Source: Chryseobacterium elymi (GTDB lineage Bacteria > Bacteroidota > Bacteroidia > Flavobacteriales > Weeksellaceae). From it: a stretch of 64,000 nucleotides of DNA. The position numbers and the translations under genes were made by a program. Location of the stretch: the NCBI RefSeq assembly GCF_003385495.1, contig NZ_QNUH01000003.1, positions 62,001 to 126,000 on the forward strand, read 5' to 3'. Below the pieces are notes generated by a model, which worked only from the letters and a program-made list of their open reading frames with translations, did no database searches and was not told where the DNA came from. Shown here piece after piece: positions 18,115 through 26,148 of the stretch (position 1 is the first letter of the stretch; each line of letters opens with the position of its first letter).

Positions 18115-18855
18115 ATGAAAAAAGTATTTATAAGCTTATTAATTTTAGCAATTGGAACTATTAAAATTTCTGCCCAAATAGGCATCAACACCCCAAATCC
18201 ACAAGCCACTTTTCATATCGATGGGGCTAAAGATAATCCGGCAACAGGAACTCCCTCACCGGCTCAACAAGCTAACGATGTTGTTGTAACAGCACAAGGA
18301 AGATTGGGCGTAGGAACAAATACTCCCACAAACAATCTTGAAGTAAATAGCGGAACTACAGGAACATCTGGTATGAAAATAACACAATTGCCTTCTGCCA
18401 CAATACTTGCTACCGATGCCGGTGGTAATGTAATTTCAGGAATTACCGGAGATGCCGGGGTATCTGTTACAAAAATTCGTCTTCAGCCTGCAAATGCAGC
18501 AACAATTTTGAACAGCGGTTCGGGAGATTATTCGTTCAGATACTCTTCCAATACGACAGGAGGAACCTGGCAGATCAGGATAAATAACGGAACAACAAGA
18601 CAGTTTAATATATGGGATACGGAATATTCCGGGCAAAACGGCACCGGAGTATCGAGCACAGTATGGCAGCTAAGAACAGTGAAAAATATAGCTGTAAACA
18701 CCTGGACTCCTTTAGATGATAATATTGCAGGCGGAGCCAATGAATACAATGTCTATCATGTGTATGATCTTACCAGAGGAACAATATTAAGATTGACGGT
18801 TACCTTGTCCAATGTTTCGGGAATTAGCGAATCCATGATACTGGAAGAGTTTTAA
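18115..18855 (+). CDS. Exported repeat-type surface protein, paralogue 1
   Basis: 246 aa with a signal peptide cleaved before QIGINTPNPQATFHIDG. A second motif, LGVGTNTPTNNLEVNS, follows near residue 62. Such G-I/V-G-T-x-x-P-x-x-x-L-x-V segments are common in Bacteroidota exported proteins and in trimeric fibre or tail-spike-like beta structures. The C-terminal half (about 125-246) is a predicted beta domain without a recognised name. First of four genes with the same N-terminal motif in one orientation. No T9SS sorting domain is seen. Role unknown; cell-surface fibre or adhesin is an inference. Confidence 0.75.
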   Translation: MKKVFISLLILAIGTIKISAQIGINTPNPQATFHIDGAKDNPATGTPSPAQQANDVVVTAQGRLGVGTNTPTNNLEVNSGTTGTSGMKITQLPSATILATDAGGNVISGITGDAGVSVTKIRLQPANAATILNSGSGDYSFRYSSNTTGGTWQIRINNGTTRQFNIWDTEYSGQNGTGVSSTVWQLRTVKNIAVNTWTPLDDNIAGGANEYNVYHVYDLTRGTILRLTVTLSNVSGISESMILEEF

Positions 18856-18948
18856 ACTCTTGGCCTCCGAAAAAACTATACTACTGCTGGAATCAGAAAA
18901 TTTCGTTGTTACAATCGATATAATTATTATAAATAACACTAATTTAAA

Positions 18949-19869
18949 ATGAAAAAAAAAATTTATCCTCTATTCGCTCCTATTGTTTTTGGCTGTATCT
19001 TAAAAGCCCAAGTAGGTATACATACAGCAATACCACAAGGCTCATTGGATGTTGCCTATGTAACATCAAAACCAACTTCTCCTCAGGGGGTGCTGTTTCC
19101 AAAACTGACAGGAGATGAGATACAGCAAATGAATGTAGGAACACCACAAAATGGGATGTTCGTCTTTGCAACCTCTGTACCTACTACACAAATACCTAGA
19201 ACTAGCTTAATTACAGAATCTGGCTTATATTATTATTTTTCACCAGACGATAAATGGCGTAATGTAAATCAGGTAATTTCGCCAAGTTTTTTATTTTCAA
19301 CGGGCTATAAAAACTCCAGTATGACTGTCGTGTCCTATTCCGGAGGTTCCGGAGCAACGGATTATAATTCCGGGCAGGTATCGACTCTTAATTTTGTTAA
19401 CGGTACTGAAACTCCCTTCAACGCGTCTCCTTATGTAGCCGTAAGAACAGCTGATAATAATCGTGGGGTGCATTTTTTGAGGTCAGGAATTTATAGCGTT
19501 ACCATTCAGTTTTCTTTTGTTTATAAAAGAGATGTTACCGGAGACGGAGCTAACGACCCCGCTCTTCCAGATAGGCTGGGAAGCCAGGTGACTTATCAAT
19601 TGGTTCCTAATTTTTTATCATCTCCAGCGGCGGCTTACACAAGCAATATTACTCATAATATGGATTATAATGGCATTAGAGAAGGTTCTGGATTATTCAG
19701 GCTGAATGGCATTGCTGTAGGCAACATCATCGTAAAGCAAGATAATGTGGTTAGTTTTATTCCACAGATTAACACCAGCGGTTATTGGCTGTCAACGGAA
19801 GAGCTGTCAATTGGAAATACGGGGCAATTGAATATGCATATTACCAGAGTTTCGGATTATACATTATAA
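18949..19869 (+). CDS. Exported repeat-type surface protein, paralogue 2
   Basis: 306 aa. A short signal peptide precedes QVGIHTAIPQGSLDV. A VLFPKLTGDEIQQMNVG segment matches the TPRLTGDQIQ segment of the next two genes, and YYYFSPDDKWRNV matches their YYYFDGNIWQKI. The C-terminal domain (about 115-306) differs from its neighbours. It lies 93 bases after paralogue 1. The shared N-terminal module with changing C-terminal domains suggests a common export or anchoring part and variable exposed part. Function unknown. Confidence 0.75.
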   Translation: MKKKIYPLFAPIVFGCILKAQVGIHTAIPQGSLDVAYVTSKPTSPQGVLFPKLTGDEIQQMNVGTPQNGMFVFATSVPTTQIPRTSLITESGLYYYFSPDDKWRNVNQVISPSFLFSTGYKNSSMTVVSYSGGSGATDYNSGQVSTLNFVNGTETPFNASPYVAVRTADNNRGVHFLRSGIYSVTIQFSFVYKRDVTGDGANDPALPDRLGSQVTYQLVPNFLSSPAAAYTSNITHNMDYNGIREGSGLFRLNGIAVGNIIVKQDNVVSFIPQINTSGYWLSTEELSIGNTGQLNMHITRVSDYTL

Positions 19870-19940
19870 ATACTAAAAAGCTGGCATTCCGTATTAAGAT
19901 ATGATAATTTTATTTTAATGAAAATTTACAAATTCTGATT

Positions 19941-20963
19941 ATGAAAAGAGCTATATTACTCGTTTGTACTTTGGCAACAAAGTTTTTGTTTTCTCAAATA
20001 GGTATTAATACGGAGTCGCCTAATGCAACGCTTGATGTAGTTGCTAAGACAACTGACGGAAGCCTACCAGAAGGAATTCTTACGCCGAGACTTACAGGAG
20101 ATCAAATTCAATTGGCGGATAATCAATATAGTACATTGCAAAGGGGAATGTTACTATATGCGACAGCTCCTGTTACTTCCGCCAGCACAAAAACAGCGAA
20201 TATTACTTCCGATGGATATTATTATTTCGACGGAAATATCTGGCAAAAAATAGTAAATCAAAACACCAACATATACAATTCCAACGGAACTCTTGAAGCT
20301 AACCGTACGGTAACGATGGAGGATAAATCCCTTGCTTTTACTTCAACAGCCACTACAGGAACGAGTCATTTTCAGGTTGATGGAAATACATTTAATGTTG
20401 ATGCTGTTAATAACAGGATCGGTTTGGGAGTAGATGCTCCTACAACAAAATTGCATATCAACAACGGAACAACTCCGGGAGCCCTCAGAATTGTAGACGG
20501 AACGCAAGGTGAGGGAAAGATTTTGGTATCCGATGCCAATGGTGTAGGAACCTGGCGGGAAAGTAGCGGTACAGCAACTGTTATTACATCCAATGCCGGA
20601 CCTGTCACAAGTCTTTTACCAGCTGGAACCATGATATATACGGGAGCCAATGCCACAGTCACCTTACCAGGGTATTATATGATCTCCACACGTCTTATCA
20701 CAGATAAAGCGCCCTCCGGGTGCGGTGGATTCTTAGCGCTTAACTTTAGCCAAAGCCCTACAACCGCTCTGAATAATGCTTTCCCTGTTCAGGACGTACA
20801 CGTAACAGGTACAGTAAATTATGATTTTATCTATACTTCGAACATAGCATATCTGCAGGCGGGAACTTATTACATGCGCGTCCGCTCAGCTGGAGGATGC
20901 AATTCGAATAATACAAGAGGAGATCTGGCACAAAACAGCTTTACGCTTACTTTATTAAAATAA
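19941..20963 (+). CDS. Exported repeat-type surface protein, paralogue 3
   Basis: 340 aa. Signal peptide, then QIGINTESPNATLDVVAKT, TPRLTGDQIQLA, YYYFDGNIWQKI, a NNRIGLGVDAPTTKLHI repeat near residue 155, and GKILVSDANGVGTWRE. The C-terminal 120 residues (from about 220) form a beta-rich domain with paired cysteines (SGCGG, GGCNS). It is closely related along its whole length to the gene at 21020, so the two are a recent tandem duplication. Surface-exposed function is inferred; no enzymatic motif. Confidence 0.8.
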   Translation: MKRAILLVCTLATKFLFSQIGINTESPNATLDVVAKTTDGSLPEGILTPRLTGDQIQLADNQYSTLQRGMLLYATAPVTSASTKTANITSDGYYYFDGNIWQKIVNQNTNIYNSNGTLEANRTVTMEDKSLAFTSTATTGTSHFQVDGNTFNVDAVNNRIGLGVDAPTTKLHINNGTTPGALRIVDGTQGEGKILVSDANGVGTWRESSGTATVITSNAGPVTSLLPAGTMIYTGANATVTLPGYYMISTRLITDKAPSGCGGFLALNFSQSPTTALNNAFPVQDVHVTGTVNYDFIYTSNIAYLQAGTYYMRVRSAGGCNSNNTRGDLAQNSFTLTLLK

Positions 20964-21019
20964 AATTACTTCACCGGTATATGTTTTTATTTCATATATA
21001 TAAATTAACATGAAAGATT

Positions 21020-22051
21020 ATGCGAAAAGTCATTTTTTTTGTAGGTATATTAAGCTCTCAAATATTTTTTTCACAAATAGGTTTTAATACTCCTTCACCC
21101 AATGCTACACTGGATATTATTTCAAAAACAACGGACGGAAGCAAACCGGAAGGTCTCAATGCACCCAGACTCACTGGTGATCAGATAAGGGCAGCAGATG
21201 CACAATATAATACAGATCAGACAGGAATGTTGATCTATGCTACTGCAGCTGCCACTGTTATGAGTGCAAAAACCATAAATATAAACTCTGAAGGATATTA
21301 TTATTTTGATGGAAGTATCTGGCAGAAAATCATTAATAGGAATGTAAGTATTTATAATTCTGACGAAACACTTCAAAATAACCGAACAGTAGATATGGAA
21401 GATAAAATTTTGAATTTTGTATCTAATGCTGTTACAGGACCGAGCCATTTTCAGGTTGACGGAAATACATTCAGTGTTGATGCTGTCAACAACAGAATCG
21501 GATCAGGAACTTCAACCCCAACAACGAAATTACAAATCAGCAATGGAGCCATTCCAGGCGCAATAAGAATTGTGGACGGTACTCAGGCCGAAGGGAAAAT
21601 TTTTGTTTCAGACTTCAACGGTGTGGGAACCTGGCGCGAAAATACAGGACCAGGAGCCACTGTAGTTATAGACTCAAATGTAGGACCTGCCACAAGCCTT
21701 TTACCGGCAGGAACTATGAGATATGTGGGAACAAACGCTACTGTTACTATACCGGGATATTACGTGATCACAACCCGTCTAATTACAGATAAATCACCAC
21801 TAAATTGTGGTGAATTTATTGCTTTTAATTTAAGTCAGAGCCCCACCACAGCACTTAAGAACGCATTCCCAAATCAGGATATACATCTTTCAGCCGGATA
21901 TATTGGATTTGATTTTGTATATACTTCAAATATAGCTTATTTAGAGCCCGGCACTTATTATCTACGAGCACGCATAAGCGGAGGCTGCACATCTAATGTA
22001 ACGAGATCCAATTTTGGTCAGAATAGCTTTACCTTAACATTATTGAAATAA
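21020..22051 (+). CDS. Exported repeat-type surface protein, paralogue 4
   Basis: 343 aa, co-linear with paralogue 3 throughout: QIGFNTPSPNATLDIISKT, APRLTGDQIRAA, YYYFDGSIWQKI, NNRIGSGTSTPTTKLQI, GKIFVSDFNGVGTWRE, and the same two-cysteine C-terminal domain ending in QNSFTLTLLK. Divergence is spread over the gene, strongest in the loops. Last intact gene before the mobile-element remnant that begins near 22.1 kb. Confidence 0.8.
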   Translation: MRKVIFFVGILSSQIFFSQIGFNTPSPNATLDIISKTTDGSKPEGLNAPRLTGDQIRAADAQYNTDQTGMLIYATAAATVMSAKTININSEGYYYFDGSIWQKIINRNVSIYNSDETLQNNRTVDMEDKILNFVSNAVTGPSHFQVDGNTFSVDAVNNRIGSGTSTPTTKLQISNGAIPGAIRIVDGTQAEGKIFVSDFNGVGTWRENTGPGATVVIDSNVGPATSLLPAGTMRYVGTNATVTIPGYYVITTRLITDKSPLNCGEFIAFNLSQSPTTALKNAFPNQDIHLSAGYIGFDFVYTSNIAYLEPGTYYLRARISGGCTSNVTRSNFGQNSFTLTLLK

Positions 22052-22333
22052 TACATATGATCAAAAAGAGCATGTACTAAAGTATAATAGATATTAAAAA
22101 AATAATGCTTACTTAAGTTTAAAATTAAGTGCCTTAATTATGTCGCTTGCTTCTCAGCATTCCAGACGTACGTACCTTGAAATATCTGCTACATTGTGAC
22201 TGTAGAACGTTACAAACATTACCAAGAAAAGGCTTATTGTGGTAAGCCAAAGAAAGCCAGGCTCTGCCACTCCCTGCCATATTCTTCTAGCAATTATATA
22301 ATGCCTTTAAATTCATGGCCTAACATTTAAAAT
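22052..22333. other. Intergenic region entering the accessory island
   Basis: No intact gene. After AT-rich sequence the base composition rises around 22140-22330, where the DNA leads directly into the mobC-like start. This stretch may be leftover sequence of a conjugative element (the region before mobC). Confidence 0.35.
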
Positions 22334-22717
22334 ATGCAGGGAGAAGACGATTTAAGAGGACTTGCCAAGATAATGGCTTTTATGCGGGCAGTCAGTATTT
22401 TTTTGGTTTTGATTCTCCTTTATTGGTTTTGTTATGGATTCTTAATAGAACATGGCTGGACGCGGGAAGTCATCAATAAAATATTGAACAATTTCGACCG
22501 AGTGGCAAGTTCGTTTTCACATAGCATGTATACCAAAGTATTTGCTTTGATATTACTCGCTTTGAGTTGTTTGGGAACAAAGGGCATAAAGAATGGGAAA
22601 ATAACCTGGTCTAAGATTTATGTGGCTTTAGTAATAGGCTTTATACTATTTTTCCTGAATACTCTTTTGTTAAAAAGTTATCTCCGACAAGACAAATATG
22701 TACAAATATGTGGTTAA
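22334..22717 (+). pseudogene. mobC: Truncated MobC/TraG-type conjugal coupling protein
   Basis: The 127-codon frame starts MQGEDDLRGLAKIMAFMRAV and contains two membrane helices (VSIFLVLILLYWFCYGFLI and IYVALVIGFILFFLNTLLL). As I recall the family, this is the N-terminus of the roughly 670-aa MobC/TraG coupling ATPase of Bacteroidota conjugative elements. The ATPase part is absent. Near 22675 the frame shifts: the other frame reads KKLSPT as expected for the family. The match then stops about 22690, shortly before a direct repeat. It is a remnant of a conjugative or mobilisable element and unlikely to function. Confidence 0.75.
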
Positions 22718-22724
22718 AAACAGT

Positions 22725-22778
22725 AATAAAAAATTTGAATTGGAAAGTGTAAACATGAAAAACCGCTTTAAACAATGA
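22725..22778 (+). repeat. Direct repeat, left copy (partial dnaK terminator)
   Basis: Matches 31071-31129 in the same orientation with a few substitutions and short gaps, sharing AATTTGAATTG, AAGTGT, TAAACATGAAA and ACCGCTTTAAAC. The match ends where the terminator hairpin loop of the right copy begins, so only one arm of the hairpin is present here. Confidence 0.7.
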
Positions 22779-22786
22779 CATTTAAT

Positions 22787-23512
22787 CTACCTCAGTTTTC
22801 TTCTAAAAAAATAGTACCTGTACAAAATTCTGTCATACCAGAGTATAAAAACAAGAAATCCCGACGCAAACAATAATGCTTTTATATAAAAAGGTTTATA
22901 TAAAAAGCCTCCTATAATACAACCACAGAAAAAACACGCAATAATCACTAATTTCAAAAGTATACTTTTTTTAAGCTGCTGGTGAACTGCATATTCTTTA
23001 TTAAATAATATTTGGGATAAATCTATTCCTAAATCTGTAAAGAGACCTGTGAGGTGAGTTGTTCTTACAACTGATTGAGAAACCCTGGTTACTAAAGAAT
23101 TTTGTATCCCCATAGAAAAAAGCAATAGATAGGCAATAATATGGGAAGAAAGGGAAAATCCCAATGGGTGATAACCAGATAACCCCACAAAAGATAAAAT
23201 TGCAATTTCTATCATAATAGGAAAAGCATGAGGTCGCATTTTTTTTCGTTTCGATAAAAATTCAACGATCATACTCGATATAAAAGAACCCAGAAGAAAA
23301 AATAGAATGAAAAGTAAATAAATAAAAGCCGACTGATGTTTCTTAAAAAGTATTTCTTCAGAAAAAAAAGCAAAATGTCCCGTTATATTAGTTGTTAAAA
23401 CCTTTGCAGATAGAACCCCGGTAATATTTACGATACCCGCCACGAAAGAAAGTGCCGATGCAAGTTTAAGATTATGAAAATAGGTTCTTCGTTTACCTCT
23501 ATGGCGAAACAT
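22787..23512 (-). CDS. DUF1275 (YoaK-type) membrane protein
   Basis: 241 aa with six or so hydrophobic segments. The family hallmark near the N-terminus is present: SFVAGIVNITGVLSAKVLTTNITGH, a positionally conserved glycine/asparagine-rich first helix pair. A second half carries GIQNSLVTRVSQSVVRTTHLTGLFTDLG, the usual internal TTHLTG motif. DUF1275 proteins are integral membrane proteins without an established substrate. It lies just inside the left direct repeat, on the minus strand, 307 bases beyond the end of the alpha-oxoamine synthase gene, and is separated from it by a terminator, so it is probably its own unit. Confidence 0.87.
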   Translation of the reverse strand: MFRHRGKRRTYFHNLKLASALSFVAGIVNITGVLSAKVLTTNITGHFAFFSEEILFKKHQSAFIYLLFILFFLLGSFISSMIVEFLSKRKKMRPHAFPIMIEIAILSFVGLSGYHPLGFSLSSHIIAYLLLFSMGIQNSLVTRVSQSVVRTTHLTGLFTDLGIDLSQILFNKEYAVHQQLKKSILLKLVIIACFFCGCIIGGFLYKPFYIKALLFASGFLVFILWYDRILYRYYFFRRKLR

Positions 23513-23679
23513 ATTTATGGTATTTAAATATAAGTTTATAAAATGATAAAAACAGTATGATCCACATATTCAAAGTTCTTATAAAGATGATTTCAGTGAT
23601 TTAAAATAATCCTTTACTAGGTTTTCTTTACTGCTGATAAGTATGAAATTTGTTCAAAATGAGATGAATGTTTAAAAAA

Positions 23680-23707
23680 GTATTACTACAAAAAATTGTA
23701 GTAATAC
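23680..23707 (-). terminator. Terminator of the pckA-gcv-oxoamine synthase series
   Basis: Perfect 11-bp stem (GTATTACTACA, 23680-23690, with TGTAGTAATAC, 23697-23707). On the minus strand it is followed by TTTTTT. It lies in the 307-base gap 23513-23819, in which no gene is visible. Confidence 0.75.
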
Positions 23708-23819
23708 AAAAAAAATATACAATAGTCAGACCTATGTATTTTATTGATAAATAGTCAGAATTATTTTACCTAATCAATAGTATAAGGCATTCTGCCATAA
23801 TTCAATTCATGGTTTATCC

Positions 23820-25043
23820 CTAATGTTTATAATATCCCAAATTCAAATTTGTTCTGATGTTTTTAAATACAGCTATTGTTCTCTCAACATCCTCTAAGGT
23901 ATGTACCGCTGTGGGAATTAACCGTAAAATAATCATTCCTTTGGGTACGACAGGATAGACTACCATAGAACAGAAGATCTGATGATTTTCGCGCAAGTCT
24001 TTGACCAAAACAGTAGCTTCTTCAATAGTACCATTAAGGTAAACAGGTGTTACCGGAGAATTGGTATTACCAATATTAAAACCCGCAGCAGTTAGCCCAT
24101 TTTGCAGATGATGGGTTATAGTCCATAATTTTTCTCTAAGTTCCGGCTTTGTGCGAATTAATTCCAATCGTTTTAAAGCACCAAAGACCATTGGCATTGG
24201 CAATGCTTTCGCAAATATCTGTGAACGCATATTATACTTTAAAAATAATATAGCCTCCTTAGTACTGGCGACAAAAGCACCAATCCCGGCAAATGATTTT
24301 GCAAATGTTCCAAAATAAAAATCGATGCCATCCTGAACACCTTGTTCCTCACCTGTACCAGCTCCTGTTTGTCCCAAACAGCCAATTCCATGAGCATCAT
24401 CTACCAGCAGGGAAAAATTAAACTGATCTTTAAGTGCTACAATTTCTTTTAGTTTTCCCTGATCGCCACGCATACCGAAAACACCTTCAGTGATAACCAA
24501 TATAGCACCTTTTGTTTCTTTTACTATTCTTTTTGCGCGCTCTAATTGCTTTTTACAATCTGTTATATCATTGTGCCTGAAAACAAATCGTTTTCCAAGA
24601 TGCATACGCATCCCGTCAATAATACAGGCATGTGATTCAGCATCATATACAATCACATCTTTCCTGTCAACCAGACTGTCAATGATTGATACCATTCCCT
24701 GATAGCCATAATTTAATAAGAAAGCGTCTTCTTTCTGAACATAATCAGCTATTTTCTCTTCAAATTCTTCATGCAATCTGGTATTTCCGCTCATCATACG
24801 TGCTCCCATTGGATAAGCAAGGCCATATCGTTGAGCACCTTCAGCATCAGCTTTTCTAACCTCAGGATGATTGGCCAGACCTAAATAATTGTTTAGACTC
24901 CAAACCAATTTCTTCTTTTCATTGAATAGCATCATATTACCAATCTCTCCTTCAAGTCTTGGATACGCATAATATCCATGCGCGTAATGAGCATGATCGC
25001 CCAATGGTCCAAGGCGGGTACTTATTTTATCTAATATATTCAT
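23820..25043 (-). CDS. Alpha-oxoamine synthase (serine palmitoyltransferase-like)
   Basis: PLP-dependent enzyme of 407 aa that condenses an amino acid with an acyl thioester. Family features: SLNNYLGLANHPEV, GSR-region equivalent YPMGARMMSGNT, ESHACIIDG, the DDAHGIG loop, and Schiff-base Lys in TFAKSFAG. From memory it is closest to Bacteroidota enzymes annotated as serine palmitoyltransferase or 2-amino-3-ketobutyrate CoA ligase. A cysteate acyltransferase (sulfonolipid/capnine synthesis) is an equally good option in this genus. Start chosen is ATG 25043; a 13-aa extension to 25082 looks non-coding. It is 129 bases after the methyltransferase, so it may have its own promoter as well as read-through. 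Confidence 0.85.
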   Translation of the reverse strand: MNILDKISTRLGPLGDHAHYAHGYYAYPRLEGEIGNMMLFNEKKKLVWSLNNYLGLANHPEVRKADAEGAQRYGLAYPMGARMMSGNTRLHEEFEEKIADYVQKEDAFLLNYGYQGMVSIIDSLVDRKDVIVYDAESHACIIDGMRMHLGKRFVFRHNDITDCKKQLERAKRIVKETKGAILVITEGVFGMRGDQGKLKEIVALKDQFNFSLLVDDAHGIGCLGQTGAGTGEEQGVQDGIDFYFGTFAKSFAGIGAFVASTKEAILFLKYNMRSQIFAKALPMPMVFGALKRLELIRTKPELREKLWTITHHLQNGLTAAGFNIGNTNSPVTPVYLNGTIEEATVLVKDLRENHQIFCSMVVYPVVPKGMIILRLIPTAVHTLEDVERTIAVFKNIRTNLNLGYYKH

Positions 25044-25172
25044 ATCTCTGAAGTGGCATTTAATTTTCCTGCTTGCGGGCATTATTCAAGTCAACCATTT
25101 TTTGAAATTTCTGTTACTCTGAGCAGCAAATCCTTTCAATAGCTGAAATTTTCTGAATTGTTTTTATCATTA

Positions 25173-25769
25173 TCATGAAATTTTCTTCCAAAAATTCAAT
25201 AATCCATTGCAAGCAGTGCCGGTTAAATCAAAACTGCTTGGAATTTCATCCCATTTGCTCCAATAAGTTGCTAAACGTGTTCCTACAGGAGTTATATCAA
25301 GCTGGCCTTTTACATACTCTGAATAATCATAATATAAATCCCTGTCCGGCAGCACCGTATCATCGATTAAACAGGAAGTATCTATATTTTCATAAAAAGA
25401 ATTAAAAAAGTAGAATGCATCATAATCCGAAAAAGAGATTTCATTGATATTGGAATGTATAAATTCCACATTCGTAATTTTATGCCTGTCTGCTATTTTT
25501 TTTGATATTTTGGTAAGAGAAGCCCTTTGCTCAACCCCAAAAAACATCCCCTTTGTAGAAGCCGCTCCAACCAGACAGAACTTGCCGGCGCCTGCACCAA
25601 TATCCAATACTTTACTATTAGGCTCTTCGGCAAGATATTCGGCTGCCATTCTGGCAACAACAATGGGCGTCCAGTGACGGTATGCCAATTCTTTTATATG
25701 ATTGGGATACAATTCATTAAAAGCACTGTCTTTAACATCAATATTTAATTTGAGTTGTTCAAAAATCAT
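25173..25769 (-). CDS. Class I SAM-dependent methyltransferase-like protein
   Basis: 198 aa. The Rossmann motif I reads VLDIGAGAGKF (residues about 54-64), followed by an acidic-strand FFGVEQR and a motif-IV-like DYDAFYFFNSFYEN. The N-terminal YRHWTPIVVARMAAEYL helix fits a small-molecule or lipid methyltransferase cap. The start codon overlaps the stop of the GcvH-like gene by 4 bases (ATGA), implying translational coupling and a joint role. Substrate unknown; ubiquinone/menaquinone and protein methyltransferases are possible alternatives by fold. Confidence 0.75.
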   Translation of the reverse strand: MIFEQLKLNIDVKDSAFNELYPNHIKELAYRHWTPIVVARMAAEYLAEEPNSKVLDIGAGAGKFCLVGAASTKGMFFGVEQRASLTKISKKIADRHKITNVEFIHSNINEISFSDYDAFYFFNSFYENIDTSCLIDDTVLPDRDLYYDYSEYVKGQLDITPVGTRLATYWSKWDEIPSSFDLTGTACNGLLNFWKKIS

Positions 25770-26137
25770 TGGGTAAATTGAATATATTCTTCATAATTTA
25801 AAAATTCGCTTGTGTTGATATCTGCTGAAATGCTCAAAAACCAATAGCTATATGGGTCTGTATTGATATGAGAAGGTTTTTTATTCAAAATAGTATTCAC
25901 AGCTATAATTTTACATTCACAAGGCGCAATAAGGGGGAAAGTTTTATTAATTCCATAAACCGAACCCCATGAAACCGCTTCTTTTATTAGGTTTCCATCT
26001 GCATTGAATTCAACAAGGTCAATTTCTCCTATTTCTTTCTGAGCAAAATCAGTGATGCCTATACAAAAATCATACAAGCCAATTTTTCTCAGCCATAAAT
26101 GGTTTTTAGTGTAGTAAAGGTTTTTAGGAATTAACAT
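25766..26137 (-). CDS. GcvH-like protein lacking the lipoylation lysine
   Basis: 123 aa, same length and fold pattern as glycine cleavage H protein: YYTKNHLWLRK, IGITDFAQKEIGEIDLVEF, HINTDPYSYWFLSI. At the lipoyl loop the neighbouring true GcvH has GTVEAVKTV with Lys63. Here the ungapped equivalent is GSVYGINKT, with Asn64 in the lysine position and Lys65 one place later. Two cysteines (CECK) follow the loop, which is unusual. It cannot be lipoylated in the normal way unless Lys65 substitutes. It sits 11 bases after gcvT and overlaps the methyltransferase by 4 bases. Possible scaffold, regulator or altered carrier; function unknown. Confidence 0.8.
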   Translation of the reverse strand: MLIPKNLYYTKNHLWLRKIGLYDFCIGITDFAQKEIGEIDLVEFNADGNLIKEAVSWGSVYGINKTFPLIAPCECKIIAVNTILNKKPSHINTDPYSYWFLSISADINTSEFLNYEEYIQFTQ

Positions 26138-26148
26138 ATTAATCGGAC

